A DNA stretch of 64,000 bases from Candidatus Hydrogenedentota bacterium (GTDB taxonomy: Bacteria; Hydrogenedentota; Hydrogenedentia; Hydrogenedentales; SLHB01), in assembly GCA_035416745.1 (NCBI GenBank), contig DAOLNV010000004.1, positions 1 through 64,000 on the forward strand, written 5' to 3'. Below are positions 43,009 through 52,361 of the stretch, in pieces; position 1 is the first letter of the stretch, and each line of letters opens with the position of its first letter. The translations under genes and the position numbers were made by a program. The notes beneath the pieces were generated by a model. That model searched no databases, was not told where the DNA came from, and saw nothing but the letters and a program-made list of their open reading frames with translations.

Positions 43009-44595
43009 CTATGCCGGTTTGCGCGCTCCCACGCGGTCCGCCCAGGCGTTCCATTCATCTAACAGGGCTTTCGCGCGCTCCGGCATGGCGTCGGACAAAT
43101 CGTTCAGCTCGGTACGGTCCTCGGCGAGGTTGTACAACGCCCATTCCGTGTCCTTGGCCGCCACGAACTTCCAGTCGCCTTCCAGTACCGCCCGGTTGCC
43201 CATGTGCTCCCAGTACAGCCGCTCGTGGGGTTCGCGCCGCCCGCCGCCAAGAACGGGCGCCAGCGACTTCCCTTCGCATGGCGTAATAGCCTGCCCGTTG
43301 AACGTTTCGGGGTACTTGGCGCCCGCGAGGTCCACGCAGGTGGCCATGATGTCGTTGATGTGTCCGACCTGGCGCTCGAGTTCGCCTTTGCGCGTCATGC
43401 CCGCGGGCCAGCGCACGATGAACGGCGTCGCGATGCCCCCCTCGTGCACCCAGTGCTTGAACAGGCGGAAGGGCGTGTTGCTCGCATTGGCCCAAGGACG
43501 CCGGTACGCCACGAACGAGCCCCGCTCGCCGGGTTTGGCGCCGGGCTTGTCGAGTTTCCGGTCTTCGAGGCCTTCGTGACAGCCGCCATTATCCGATAGA
43601 AACATCACCACGGTATTCTCGTGCTCGCCGATGCGCCGCAGCGCGTCGAGCACGCGCCCGATGCCCTGGTCCATGCGGTCCACCATGGCCGCGTACACCG
43701 CCATGCGCAGATCCCAGTCTTCCTTATCCTTGGCGTCTTCCCATGCGGGCACGTCGGGGTCGCGCGGCGAGAGTTTCCATTTGGCCTCGATGATCCCCAT
43801 GTTCACAAGACGCTCGTAACGTTCCTGGCGAAGCTGGTCCCATCCCTTGGTGTACTTGCCCTGGTATTTGGCGATGTCCTCGGGCCACGCATGCAAGGGC
43901 CAGTGCGGAGCGGTGTAGGCGAGGTACAGCAAGAACGGCTCTTCGCGTCCCTTCTGCTCCTCGAGCCATTTCACGGCGTAGTCGGAGAACGCGTCGGTCA
44001 TGTAGAAATTCTCGCCTTCGGGGAAGATGCGTTCGTCGTCGCGCGCAAACGCCCGCCGGTCGCGCTCCTCCTCCAAGATACCCCAATAGCTGCTCGCGCC
44101 GCTGATGAGCCCGTAATACCGATCGAAGCCGCGTTTCCGGGGCCAGTGTTCGGGCCGCTCGCCCACGTGCCACTTGCCGGACATGTAGGTCCGGTACCCG
44201 GCCGTTTTGAGAACCTCCGCAATGGTCACGCAGGACTGGTTCAGGTATCCCTGGTAGGGTCCCTGCCGCTGGTCGTTATCGCTTCGGGTCACCATGCCGC
44301 CCATGCCCGCCTGGTGCGGATAAAGCCCGGTCAACAACGAAGCCCGGGAGGGGCAACACCGCGCCGCGGAATAGAAATGAGTGAACCGTACGCCGTCGCG
44401 GGCGAGACCGTCCAGGTTGGGCGTAGCAATCTCAGAGCCATAGCATCCGAGGTCGCTGAACCCCATGTCGTCGGCCAGAATGATCAGGAAATTCGGGCGC
44501 TCGGGGCGCTTGGGGGCCGCCCCGGCAGCGTTCGCGCTCATCGCCGCGGCAGCCAACCCGCTCCCCATTACCCGCATGAAATCCCGTCGGTGCAT
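43009..44595 (-). CDS. Exported arylsulfatase-type sulfatase
   Basis: This 528-residue type I sulfatase has a Tat-like leader (HRRDFMRVMGSGLAAAAMSA). ADD metal ligands lie at residues 41-43. The formylglycine motif is C80-C-P-S-R, then the ASLLTGLYPHQAGMGGM segment typical of AtsA-type arylsulfatases. Later motifs include GKWHVGE and FLSDNGGCHE. It would desulfate a glycan or aryl sulfate in the periplasm. GGAG 8 nt before the ATG at 44595 favours that start. It is divergent from the sialidase-like gene at 44931. Confidence 0.94.
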   Translation of the reverse strand: MHRRDFMRVMGSGLAAAAMSANAAGAAPKRPERPNFLIILADDMGFSDLGCYGSEIATPNLDGLARDGVRFTHFYSAARCCPSRASLLTGLYPHQAGMGGMVTRSDNDQRQGPYQGYLNQSCVTIAEVLKTAGYRTYMSGKWHVGERPEHWPRKRGFDRYYGLISGASSYWGILEEERDRRAFARDDERIFPEGENFYMTDAFSDYAVKWLEEQKGREEPFLLYLAYTAPHWPLHAWPEDIAKYQGKYTKGWDQLRQERYERLVNMGIIEAKWKLSPRDPDVPAWEDAKDKEDWDLRMAVYAAMVDRMDQGIGRVLDALRRIGEHENTVVMFLSDNGGCHEGLEDRKLDKPGAKPGERGSFVAYRRPWANASNTPFRLFKHWVHEGGIATPFIVRWPAGMTRKGELERQVGHINDIMATCVDLAGAKYPETFNGQAITPCEGKSLAPVLGGGRREPHERLYWEHMGNRAVLEGDWKFVAAKDTEWALYNLAEDRTELNDLSDAMPERAKALLDEWNAWADRVGARKPA

Positions 44596-44930
44596 GGTCA
44601 TTCTCCATCAATACTGGGGAAGAACGTTCGGGACAGGCCACGCCGTCTTGCCGCACAAGACGTTAGGTCCGTCGCGATATTTCCTGGTTTCTTCATTGGT
44701 TTCACCGTTCCCCTCGGGCTCATCTTATCACAGGCGGCCCCGTGATTGGAGGGACTGACGCGGGCGAGCATCGAACGGCCAGTACGGGTCTGTCCCTCCT
44801 TGGGCTGGGACCGTTCAAACGCAGTCGGAACAGAGCACGGGGTTTGGCTGTGTAGAACCTTGGGCCGGTCCCGGTTTTTCGCTATTATGCAGAGGGAAGA
44901 GCAAGCCGCGTCATCGCAGGGGGAATGGTT
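44596..44930 (+). promoter_or_regulatory. Divergent intergenic region with promoter for the sialidase-like gene
   Basis: No gene is apparent. On the plus strand TTGGGC (44859-44864), 17 bp and TATTAT (44882-44887) could drive the sialidase-like gene. Confidence 0.4.
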
Positions 44931-45965
44931 ATGCAAGAATGCGTTCACACCGGTCTTATCGCTCTCACAGCCGTGTGTTCTGTTGTGCTGTGCGCCTCTA
45001 CGGCCTTGGCAGCCGAGGAGGCATCACCCGTGGAACTCGTGTCAGTCACGAAAATATGGGACCAGGGCCAGCACAACGCGTTCACGGACATCATCCGGTT
45101 CCACGACAAATGGTTCGTGTCGTTTCGCGAAGGCGAGGCCCATGTCTACGGAGAAGACGGCAAGATCCGCATCATTGCCTCGAACGACGGGGAGAAATGG
45201 GAGTCCGCGGCGTTGATGGCCGAGGAAGGCATTGATCTGCGCGATCCCAAGCTGTCCGTCACGCCGGATGGACGTCTCATGGTGCTCGCCGGGGGCTCCG
45301 TCTACAAAGGCAAGGAATTCATCACGCGGCGGCCGCGCGTGGCCTTTTCCGAAGACGGCGCCAACTGGGGTTCCCTTATTCCGGTCTGCGAAGACGGCGA
45401 CTGGCTCTGGCGCGTCACCTGGCACAAGGGCAAGGCTTACGGTTTCTCGCGCGCGCCGATTCCCCAAGAGGGCGCGGAAGCCACCAGCGAGGAATGGAAG
45501 TTCACCCTGTACACCGCGGATGACGGCATCCACTATACGCCCGTGTGCAATCCCAGCGTGCCCGGCAAACCTAATGAAGCCACGGTCCGGTTCATGGAAG
45601 ACGACACCATGATCGCCCTCGTCCGCCGGGAAGGCGGCAACACCTTCTGCTGGATCGGCACCGCCAAACCCCCGTACACCGGCTGGTCGTGGCACGAAAC
45701 CGGCTACCGCATCGGAGGACCCAATTTCATCATTCTGCCCGACGGTTCGATGTGGGCTGGCGGACGCTATCACCCCGGCGGCGCCAAGACTGTGTTGGCG
45801 AAATTCGGTCCCCAGACCTACGAACCGGTACTCACGCTTCCGAGCGGGGGCGACAACTCGTATCCCGGCTTTGTGTGGCACGACGGCCTGCTATGGATGA
45901 GCTATTACTCCTCCCACGAAGGCAAAACGAGCATCTACCTGGCGAAGCTCCGGATCGTGAAGTAG
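44931..45965 (+). CDS. Secreted sialidase-like (exo-alpha-sialidase fold) beta-propeller protein
   Basis: This 344-residue protein has a signal peptide (IALTAVCSVVLCASTALA). It shows the six-bladed sialidase-type repeats, with Asp-box-like motifs SNDGEKW and SEDGANW and phrases VSFREGEAHV, RRPRVAF, TWHKGKAYG, LVRREGGN and ILPDGSMWAGGR. Arginine residues for a carboxylate-binding triad may be present (R in VSFREG, R in LVRREG, R in AGGRYHP), but I cannot confirm them. AGGGGG at 7 nt supports the ATG at 44931. It may act on sialic or other acidic sugars beside the divergent sulfatase gene. Confidence 0.8.
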   Translation: MQECVHTGLIALTAVCSVVLCASTALAAEEASPVELVSVTKIWDQGQHNAFTDIIRFHDKWFVSFREGEAHVYGEDGKIRIIASNDGEKWESAALMAEEGIDLRDPKLSVTPDGRLMVLAGGSVYKGKEFITRRPRVAFSEDGANWGSLIPVCEDGDWLWRVTWHKGKAYGFSRAPIPQEGAEATSEEWKFTLYTADDGIHYTPVCNPSVPGKPNEATVRFMEDDTMIALVRREGGNTFCWIGTAKPPYTGWSWHETGYRIGGPNFIILPDGSMWAGGRYHPGGAKTVLAKFGPQTYEPVLTLPSGGDNSYPGFVWHDGLLWMSYYSSHEGKTSIYLAKLRIVK

Positions 45966-46011
45966 CGGGCAGAACGCTCTTGGAGAACTGACGTGGTATC
46001 CGACGCCTCGT

Positions 46012-46230
46012 TCATGGATGCGAGACAGGGTGAGATTTGTAGATCCGCCCGTATCCCAGCGCCGACTTGAGGTCGCCGCGGCGGAGGGCATCCCTCACAT
46101 CATCGAGTCTGGACGCGTCATTCACACTGAGGCAGGGTGACCAACCGGTCTCGTCTTCCACCACTTCGACCTCGACTTCAGCCACATAACCCGCCTCATG
46201 GACGAACTTCGTTTTCTTGCGCCGTTTCAT
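46012..46230 (-). CDS. Small protein of unknown function next to DUF4258
   Basis: This 72-residue protein (KRRKKTKFVHEAGYVAEVEVEVVEDETGWSPCLSVNDASRLDDVRDALRRGDLKSALGYG in form) looks like a small partner protein often found after DUF4258 genes. Its function is unknown to me. It has a strong AGGAGG at 8 nt, and its ATG overlaps the DUF4258 stop codon by 4 nt, so translation was presumably coupled. A toxin-antitoxin-like role is possible but unsupported by motifs. Confidence 0.65.
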   Translation of the reverse strand: MKRRKKTKFVHEAGYVAEVEVEVVEDETGWSPCLSVNDASRLDDVRDALRRGDLKSALGYGRIYKSHPVSHP

Positions 46231-46552
46231 AGTGAGGACCTCCTAAGAAACTCATCATCCCAGCGGTGTGGGTCGGGTCTATATGCCGTAACCAAGACCG
46301 CAGGCCCATCATGACCCTTTGGAATACCCCAAACAACGTGAACGGGCTCACCTGAATGGTCACTCTGAAGAACCAATACACAAAGGCCCTTCGGGAATTC
46401 CGGGTATTCCTCTACCATCACTGCATGTTCAATACCGTCGAGTAGCTCTCGGACGTGAGTTTGTCTTCCACCAACTCGTCGTAGCCGTGTTCCGAAACGC
46501 GAACTGCGCCACTGATGACCATGCGGCGTATCCGTTCAAGCAAACTTGGCAC
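46227..46552 (-). pseudogene. Frameshifted DUF4258 protein gene
   Basis: Two frames make up one DUF4258 protein. The upstream frame gives SLLERIRRMVISGAVRVSEHGYDELVEDKLTS and then runs into a stop near 46418. The next frame gives ELLDGIEHAV, VEEYPEFPKGLCVLVLQSD, PVHVVWGIPK and VTAYRPDPHRWDDEF. The join falls near 46455, where one base appears missing (an Arg-Glu-Leu-Leu-type junction). This is either a real disabling mutation or an assembly error. The start is unclear; a GTG at 46552 is possible. Confidence 0.75.
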
Positions 46553-46602
46553 ACTACTTCGTTCCGTGCAGGAAGTGTGCCATACGCGCTTTGGCTGGCG
46601 GC

Positions 46603-46896
46603 CTATTCCTCGGGTACGTAAGACTCGACTCCGCTGCCGCCGGGGAGAAGGAACAAAAGTCTGGCGCACTTCGGGCAACTCATCAGGCTTCCGGCCATTT
46701 GCGAGGAGCGCCAGATGGCCGCCAGCCATTCCTCCGATTCTTTGTCCTTCACCTTTTGCGCCTCCACTTCCGAGCGAAGAAAGGATCGGTATTCTTCATC
46801 GCGCACGACAAGATACGATTGATAAGGGCTCTTCTCGCCAGCTTGCATGGCGCGCAACGCTTCTTTGGAGAAGGCATATCCGCATTTGCAGTACAC
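46603..46896 (-). CDS. Small zinc-ribbon-like protein
   Basis: This 97-residue protein has an N-terminal YCKCGYAF (C-x-C) and a C-terminal SCPKCARLLFL (C-x-x-C), separated by a charged helix (EEYRSFLRSEVEAQKVKDKESEEWLAAIW). The arrangement suggests one bound zinc. I do not recognise a family. It starts with GTG and lies 50 nt before the damaged DUF4258 gene on the same strand, so the three small genes probably form one unit. Confidence 0.6.
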   Translation of the reverse strand: MYCKCGYAFSKEALRAMQAGEKSPYQSYLVVRDEEYRSFLRSEVEAQKVKDKESEEWLAAIWRSSQMAGSLMSCPKCARLLFLLPGGSGVESYVPEE

Positions 46897-47055
46897 TGAT
46901 TGCTCTCACTTATGCCGTTTCACGCCGGGTATCATAGCTCCCATATGGCCTTCAAAGCAGCCTTATCTCTCTGCCAAAACTTGACGTCACACACTATCTC
47001 AGCGATTATGATAAACACAAATAGAACTCCGGGCGAATACAATCGAGGTGCACCC

Positions 47056-49512
47056 ATGAAGAATGTTGTCACTATCCTGACTGTGCTGCTTGCGCTAGCC
47101 TGTCTGGCGGCCGCCGGCGAGTTGCCGGGACCGGCCGAGGAGGGCTACATCCTGCCCAACCGCTGGCGCATCACTCCGGTGGGCAAAACCATCTGGACCA
47201 ATGACCTTCTGCTGAACATCGAGATGGCGCCCGACGGCAAGGCGGCGGTCGCGGTTCACGGCGGTTACAACGCCCACGGCCTCGTAGTGATCGACACGGC
47301 CACGGGCGAGGCAGTCCAGAACATCGCCCTGCCCACGGCATGGCTGGGCCTCGCCTGGAGCCCCAACGGCGCGAACCTGTATGTGTCCGGCGGCAACAAC
47401 AAGTCCTCGGAAGGCGTACGCGCGCCGGTTTACGTGTTCGGCTACGAGAATGGGCGGCTTACAGGGGAGCCCGTGGCGACGCTCGTCGAGGAAATCGAGC
47501 CGAAACGCGTCTTCTGGTCAGGTCTGGCCCACCACCCCGCCAAAGGCATCCTCTTCGCTGCGAACCGCACCAACAACTACATCGTCGTGTTCGACACCGC
47601 CACGGGCGGCATCGTCACGCGCATTCCGACCGAACAGACCCCCTATGAGCTGGCCATCACGCCGGACGGGGCTACTCTCTACGTCTCCAACTGGGGCAGC
47701 GACAGCGTCTCGGTCATTGATACGGAAACGTATGCGGTCCGGAGAACCATCGCCGTAGGCGACAATCCCAACGATCTCGCCCTGGCCAAGGACGGCCGTC
47801 TGTTCGTCTGTTGCGCGAACGACAACGCGGTGCTCGTCATCGATCCCGGGAAGGGCCGCCCGACCGAGACCATCGTTACGTCGCTGTATCCTCAGGCGCC
47901 TGAAGGCTCGACCCCCAACGCGCTGGCCATCGACAACAGCCGGAACATCCTGTACATCGCCAACGCCGACAACAACAACGTCTGCGTCGTAAGTGTGGAA
48001 GAACCCGGCGAATCCACCGTGCTCGGGTTTCTTCCCGTCGGATGGTATCCGTCCAGCGTGGGGGTCAGCGCGAACGGCGAGACCCTCTATGTCGGCAATG
48101 GCAAGGGCGTGGGGCATTCGTCGGCGAATCCACGCGGTCCCCACAGCCCTCTTCCGGATGGCGAAGGCGCTCAAGGCACCACCAAAACCCTCATGCGCGG
48201 CGCGATCAGCATCATCAACGTACCAGAACACCGCGGGAACCTGCGAGAGCTCACCCAGAAGGCCTACGCCAATTGCCCCTATAACGACGAGCTGCTGGCC
48301 ACGGCGCGGCCCGAGAGCGAGCAAACCGTTATTCCCCGCGAGGTCGGCAAGGGCTCAAAGCAAATCAAGCACGTGATCTACATCATCAAAGAGAACCGGA
48401 CCTACGACCAGGTCCTGGGCGACCTGCCCCAAGGCAACGGCGATCCGCGCCTCGCCATCTTCGGCCGCGAGGTCACGCCCAACCTGCACGCCATCGCCGA
48501 GACGTTCGTCTTGCTCGACAACATTTACTGCGAGGCCGAGGTCAGCGTAGACGGGCACCAGTGGTCCAATGCGGCCTATGCCACCGATTACACCGAGAAA
48601 TCCTGGCCCGCGAGCTACGGCGGCAAGAGCGATTCCCCGCGTTCGGCCGCGTTCATCCCCGGCGCCGGTTACCTATGGGACCAATGCGCCCGCAAAGGGT
48701 TGACCTACCGGAGTTACGGCGAGTTCGCCCGCCGCGTCAGCGATGGCGGCCCCATGGAACCCAACGATCCGCAACTCACCGCGCTCCGCGGCCACGTCGC
48801 CCCCAACTACCTTAACTGGGGCGCACGCGACTACGAGAACGCGGCCGAATTCATCCGCGAGTTCGACGAATACGAGAAGAACTACGATAGCGCCGACCCC
48901 GAAAAGCGTCTGCCCAACTACATCGTGATGGGCCTTCCGGAAGATCACACCAAGGGTACGCGGCCGGGCGAACCGACGCCGCGCGCGGCCGTCGCGAGCA
49001 ACGATTACGGCCTCGGCCTTGTCGTCGAGCGCGTCAGCCATAGCAAGTACTGGCCGGAAATCGCTTTCTTCGTGATCGAGGACGACGCGCAGGACGGCGC
49101 CGACCACGTCGACGCGCGGCGCACCACCGGATACGTTATCAGCCCCTACGTGCGGCGCGGCAGTGTCGACAGCACCTTCTATACCACCTGTTCCATGTTG
49201 CGCACCATGGAACTGATCCTCGGACTGCAACCCATGAGCCAGTACGATGCCGCGACGAACGCCATGTTCGCGTGTTTCGCCGACACGCCCGAACTGACGC
49301 CGTTCGACCACATCGAACCCAGGATCGACATCCAGGAGCGTAACACGCAGACCGCGTGGGGCGCGGAGGATTCCATGAAGATGGATTTCTCCGATTACGA
49401 CCGCACGCCGATGTTTGCGCTTAACGAGATCGTGTGGAAAAGCGTGAAGGGGCCCGACTCGGAGATGCCTGTGCCCGTGCACCGGTTCAACACGGCAAGC
49501 ATTCGGGAATGA
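47056..49512 (+). CDS. YncE-type beta-propeller fused to a phosphoesterase/alkaline phosphatase-like domain
   Basis: This 818-residue secreted protein (signal VVTILTVLLALACLAAAG) has an N-terminal seven-bladed propeller of the YncE type (residues about 30-390: YVSGGNNKS, YIVVFDTATGG, YELAITPDGATLYVSNWGSDSVSVID, RTIAVGDNPNDLALAKDG). The C-terminal half is a phosphoesterase-like domain with IKHVIYIIKENRTYDQVLGDL, DGHQWSNAAYATDY, FFVIEDDAQDG and YVRRGSVDSTFY. This architecture is common in Acidobacteria and Planctomycetes. The C-terminal domain is related to PF04185 phospholipase C/acid phosphatase. The upstream extension is not used: GAGGTG precedes ATG 47056. Confidence 0.92.
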   Translation: MKNVVTILTVLLALACLAAAGELPGPAEEGYILPNRWRITPVGKTIWTNDLLLNIEMAPDGKAAVAVHGGYNAHGLVVIDTATGEAVQNIALPTAWLGLAWSPNGANLYVSGGNNKSSEGVRAPVYVFGYENGRLTGEPVATLVEEIEPKRVFWSGLAHHPAKGILFAANRTNNYIVVFDTATGGIVTRIPTEQTPYELAITPDGATLYVSNWGSDSVSVIDTETYAVRRTIAVGDNPNDLALAKDGRLFVCCANDNAVLVIDPGKGRPTETIVTSLYPQAPEGSTPNALAIDNSRNILYIANADNNNVCVVSVEEPGESTVLGFLPVGWYPSSVGVSANGETLYVGNGKGVGHSSANPRGPHSPLPDGEGAQGTTKTLMRGAISIINVPEHRGNLRELTQKAYANCPYNDELLATARPESEQTVIPREVGKGSKQIKHVIYIIKENRTYDQVLGDLPQGNGDPRLAIFGREVTPNLHAIAETFVLLDNIYCEAEVSVDGHQWSNAAYATDYTEKSWPASYGGKSDSPRSAAFIPGAGYLWDQCARKGLTYRSYGEFARRVSDGGPMEPNDPQLTALRGHVAPNYLNWGARDYENAAEFIREFDEYEKNYDSADPEKRLPNYIVMGLPEDHTKGTRPGEPTPRAAVASNDYGLGLVVERVSHSKYWPEIAFFVIEDDAQDGADHVDARRTTGYVISPYVRRGSVDSTFYTTCSMLRTMELILGLQPMSQYDAATNAMFACFADTPELTPFDHIEPRIDIQERNTQTAWGAEDSMKMDFSDYDRTPMFALNEIVWKSVKGPDSEMPVPVHRFNTASIRE

Positions 49513-49702
49513 GGCCGCGGCAATCGGCGGCAGAACCGGCTGACACGGACGTTGAAGGGCTCTTCCTGTACGTCGCTGTGCATTCGTGCAGTCCAGGATT
49601 TCCTTCACCCCGCGTCCTCTCACGGTTCCCTCCCGGTCGACGGGACCGGCGTCTGAGTGCTACGATGAATACGGGCCGGTTCAAATCGGAAGGGAGCCAT
49701 CC

Positions 49703-52177
49703 ATGCGCATCTCCGCCTGTCTGCCTCTTTTCACACTAGTGTTCGTGTTGCCGTCGTTCGCCGAGCCGGTCCGGTTCGCCGAGGGGCAGGAATCCGCCGT
49801 CACTATCGTTGTCGAGCCCGACGCCGGCGAGCTCGTTTCCGGCGCGGCAAACGACCTGCAATACTACGTGAAGGCCATCTGCGGGGTAGAAGTGCCGCTC
49901 ACGGCCAGCGGCGCGGCCGTTGAGGGTAAGGCGGTCTATATCGGCGCATGCGCGGCGACGCCTCCCGAAGCGTATCCGCCGAAAGACGCGAATCCCGAGA
50001 CGTACGCCATATTCGCGCGTGACGGGAATCTCTTTCTGACCGGTAATTACCCTCCCGCCACGAGCTTTGCCGTATCGTCATTCATCGAGGACAACCTCGG
50101 GGTCCGGTGGTATGCCCCCGGCCCTCTCTGGGAATATGTGCCGGAGGGCCGCGAGGGGGAACTGACCATCGAGGTTGAGAGCCGTGTTGTCGTACCCGAT
50201 TGGTCGTGCCGCGTGTGGTCCGGCCACGACTGCGCCGCATCTTGGAGCCTCTGGAACCGGCGCAACAAGACTATTTGTGCGCCCCCCGTGCCGTTCCGCA
50301 ACATGCAGAACTACCTTCACACCGTTTTTGACCCCAGGAAATACGCCGAAACGCACCCCGAATACTACCCTCTGATTGACGGAAAGCGCTGGATTCCGCC
50401 CGAAGATTACCGGAACTGGCGTCCGTGCGAGAGCAATCCCGAGGTGGTCCGGCTCACCGTCGAGGCCGCCCGGGAATTCCTCGATGCCCATCCCGAGCAC
50501 AACGCGTTCTCGCTCGCCATGGACGACATCTACCGGCTGTGCGGATGCGAGAACTGCCGGGCCATGGACGCGCGTCCCGATGACTACGAAAACCAGCGCT
50601 TCTCTGACCGTCACTACAAGTTCGTCAATGCCGTTGCCCGGGAACTTGCCAAGACGCATCCAGACAAGTATATCGGCACGCTTTGTTACCACATCGCGCG
50701 CGAGCTTCCGGAAACCGTCGAACAGCTCGAACCCAACGTCTTTATCAGCATGACCCAGCGCGTGGGCGAATGGTGGCGGCCCGGTCAGCGCGAGGACGAC
50801 ATGGCCCTCACGCGGGCATGGCGCGAACGGTGCCAGCACATGAGCCGCTATGGCTACATCGGCTTGGGATTCCTGACCCCGCGCGTCTTTCCCCATGCGA
50901 TGGCCGAGGGAATGAAGCTCGACCATAGCCTCGGGTTCGAAGCCGTCTATAACGAGTGCTACACGATCCTGCCCAACGTGGCGCCCATGATGTGGATGAT
51001 GGCCAAGCTCCAGTGGGATACCGAGCAGGACCCCGACGCCCTGCTCGACGAGTTCTACAACCGCATGTTCGGGGACGCCGCCGCCACCATGAAAACCTGC
51101 TACGGCGCCCTCGAACAGTCGTACATGGAAGCGCGGCCCGAACGTCTCGAGCTCGCCCGGTGGGGACACCGCCACCTTGTTACGCATTCGCTGGCCATTT
51201 CCGAAGACGCCCTAGGGCAGGCCGAATCGCTCATTCAACAAGCTGTCGCCGAAACCAGCGACCCCTCGGCACGTTCGAGGATCGACATTGTGGGCGCGTC
51301 CCTTCAATACGCCGGCTACATCGTCCGCGCCGGCGCATGGGCCAGAGAGATGGCCGGCACGGAAGTCGGGAATGCCGTGCAAGCGCAGGCCGTGTTGGAC
51401 CGGCTCGACCGTCTCATGGCACTCAGCCGTGAACGCGAGGCGTTTGGGGCCGCCGCCCTCCAACGCGACGACATACTCGGGGAAAGCCTCCGCGGCCTGA
51501 AACAGCGTGGCTATTTCGTCATTAACCAGATAGACCAGGTGGAAGCCCCCGCCAGGGTCTCGCTCGGAAAGGCAATCTCCACTCTTTACGAAGACTCTCC
51601 CGAAGCCGCGGCGGCTGCGGTGGAACGGCTCACGGCGAACGGGCCCGGTCCTTTGGCGGAACAGGCCGCCGGGTGGCTCATCGAGCTTCGCGGCGAGGCG
51701 CCGAATCTCCTCAAGAACGGCGGTTTCGAGGAATGGGCCGAGTCTCCTCGGCATTGGTCGACGTGGAGCAGAACCGAATCGGCCCGGTTTGCCAAAGGCG
51801 TTGAAAAAGGCCGTAACGGTTCGAGTGCCGCTGTCATCGCCCATGCCGATGGCGCGTGCTATATGCAGCAGGTGACGGTCCACCCCGGCGAGAAATACCT
51901 CTGTGCTGTCTGGGCTTCGTGCGGCATGCAGGATGCGGCCACGGCCGCCGCGCTAAGCGTCCGGTGGCAAACCGCGGACGGCGCCTGGCATCCCGAACGC
52001 GAGCGCGAGCCCAAGACCGAGGTGACCATCCCGAGCGGGCGGTGGGAGCGTTTGAGCCTGATCGCAACCGTGCCCGACGGGGCTGCCCGGCTGCTCCTCA
52101 TGCTCGGGGCCGAAGGTCAAGCCGGAGAAGAAGCCGTGGTCTACGACGATGCGGCCGTCGTGAAGCTATCCGAGTAG
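49703..52177 (+). CDS. Secreted DUF4838 glycoside-hydrolase-like protein
   Basis: This 824-residue protein has a signal peptide (ISACLPLFTLVFVLPSFA). An N-terminal alpha-glucuronidase-like small domain (ANDLQYYVKAICGVEVPL, ...) is followed by the DUF4838 core (WNRRNKTICAPPVPFRNMQNYLHTVFDP, FSLAMDDIYRLCGCENCRAM, YIGTLCYHIARELPE). The C-terminus (from about residue 665, LLKNGGFEEWAESPRHWSTW) looks like a carbohydrate-binding beta-sandwich. DUF4838 proteins probably act on glycans by analogy with GH67/GH115-type relatives. AGGGAG precedes the chosen ATG. Confidence 0.88.
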   Translation: MRISACLPLFTLVFVLPSFAEPVRFAEGQESAVTIVVEPDAGELVSGAANDLQYYVKAICGVEVPLTASGAAVEGKAVYIGACAATPPEAYPPKDANPETYAIFARDGNLFLTGNYPPATSFAVSSFIEDNLGVRWYAPGPLWEYVPEGREGELTIEVESRVVVPDWSCRVWSGHDCAASWSLWNRRNKTICAPPVPFRNMQNYLHTVFDPRKYAETHPEYYPLIDGKRWIPPEDYRNWRPCESNPEVVRLTVEAAREFLDAHPEHNAFSLAMDDIYRLCGCENCRAMDARPDDYENQRFSDRHYKFVNAVARELAKTHPDKYIGTLCYHIARELPETVEQLEPNVFISMTQRVGEWWRPGQREDDMALTRAWRERCQHMSRYGYIGLGFLTPRVFPHAMAEGMKLDHSLGFEAVYNECYTILPNVAPMMWMMAKLQWDTEQDPDALLDEFYNRMFGDAAATMKTCYGALEQSYMEARPERLELARWGHRHLVTHSLAISEDALGQAESLIQQAVAETSDPSARSRIDIVGASLQYAGYIVRAGAWAREMAGTEVGNAVQAQAVLDRLDRLMALSREREAFGAAALQRDDILGESLRGLKQRGYFVINQIDQVEAPARVSLGKAISTLYEDSPEAAAAAVERLTANGPGPLAEQAAGWLIELRGEAPNLLKNGGFEEWAESPRHWSTWSRTESARFAKGVEKGRNGSSAAVIAHADGACYMQQVTVHPGEKYLCAVWASCGMQDAATAAALSVRWQTADGAWHPEREREPKTEVTIPSGRWERLSLIATVPDGAARLLLMLGAEGQAGEEAVVYDDAAVVKLSE

Positions 52178-52284
52178 CGCACGGCCGGGGGAACGCCACT
52201 TCTTCACCGCCCTTGCTCCGCCAGCCCGGGGGGATGCCCGCCCGCTTCCCGAGAACCCATCCGTCTTCTCGCTTTCCCCGCGAA

Positions 52285-52325
52285 CAAGAACGGCCCCCGC
52301 GAAACGTGATCCGCGGGGGCCGTAA
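52285..52325. terminator. Bidirectional terminator between DUF4838 and porin-like genes
   Basis: ACGGCCCCCGCG / CGCGGGGGCCGT form a strong GC stem (about 52287-52323) around a loop AAACGTGATC. On the minus strand it is followed by TCTTGTTC. It can serve both convergent genes. Confidence 0.75.
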
Positions 52326-52361
52326 GCTAGTCTTACCGGTTATCCGGTCATGTGACACGCA

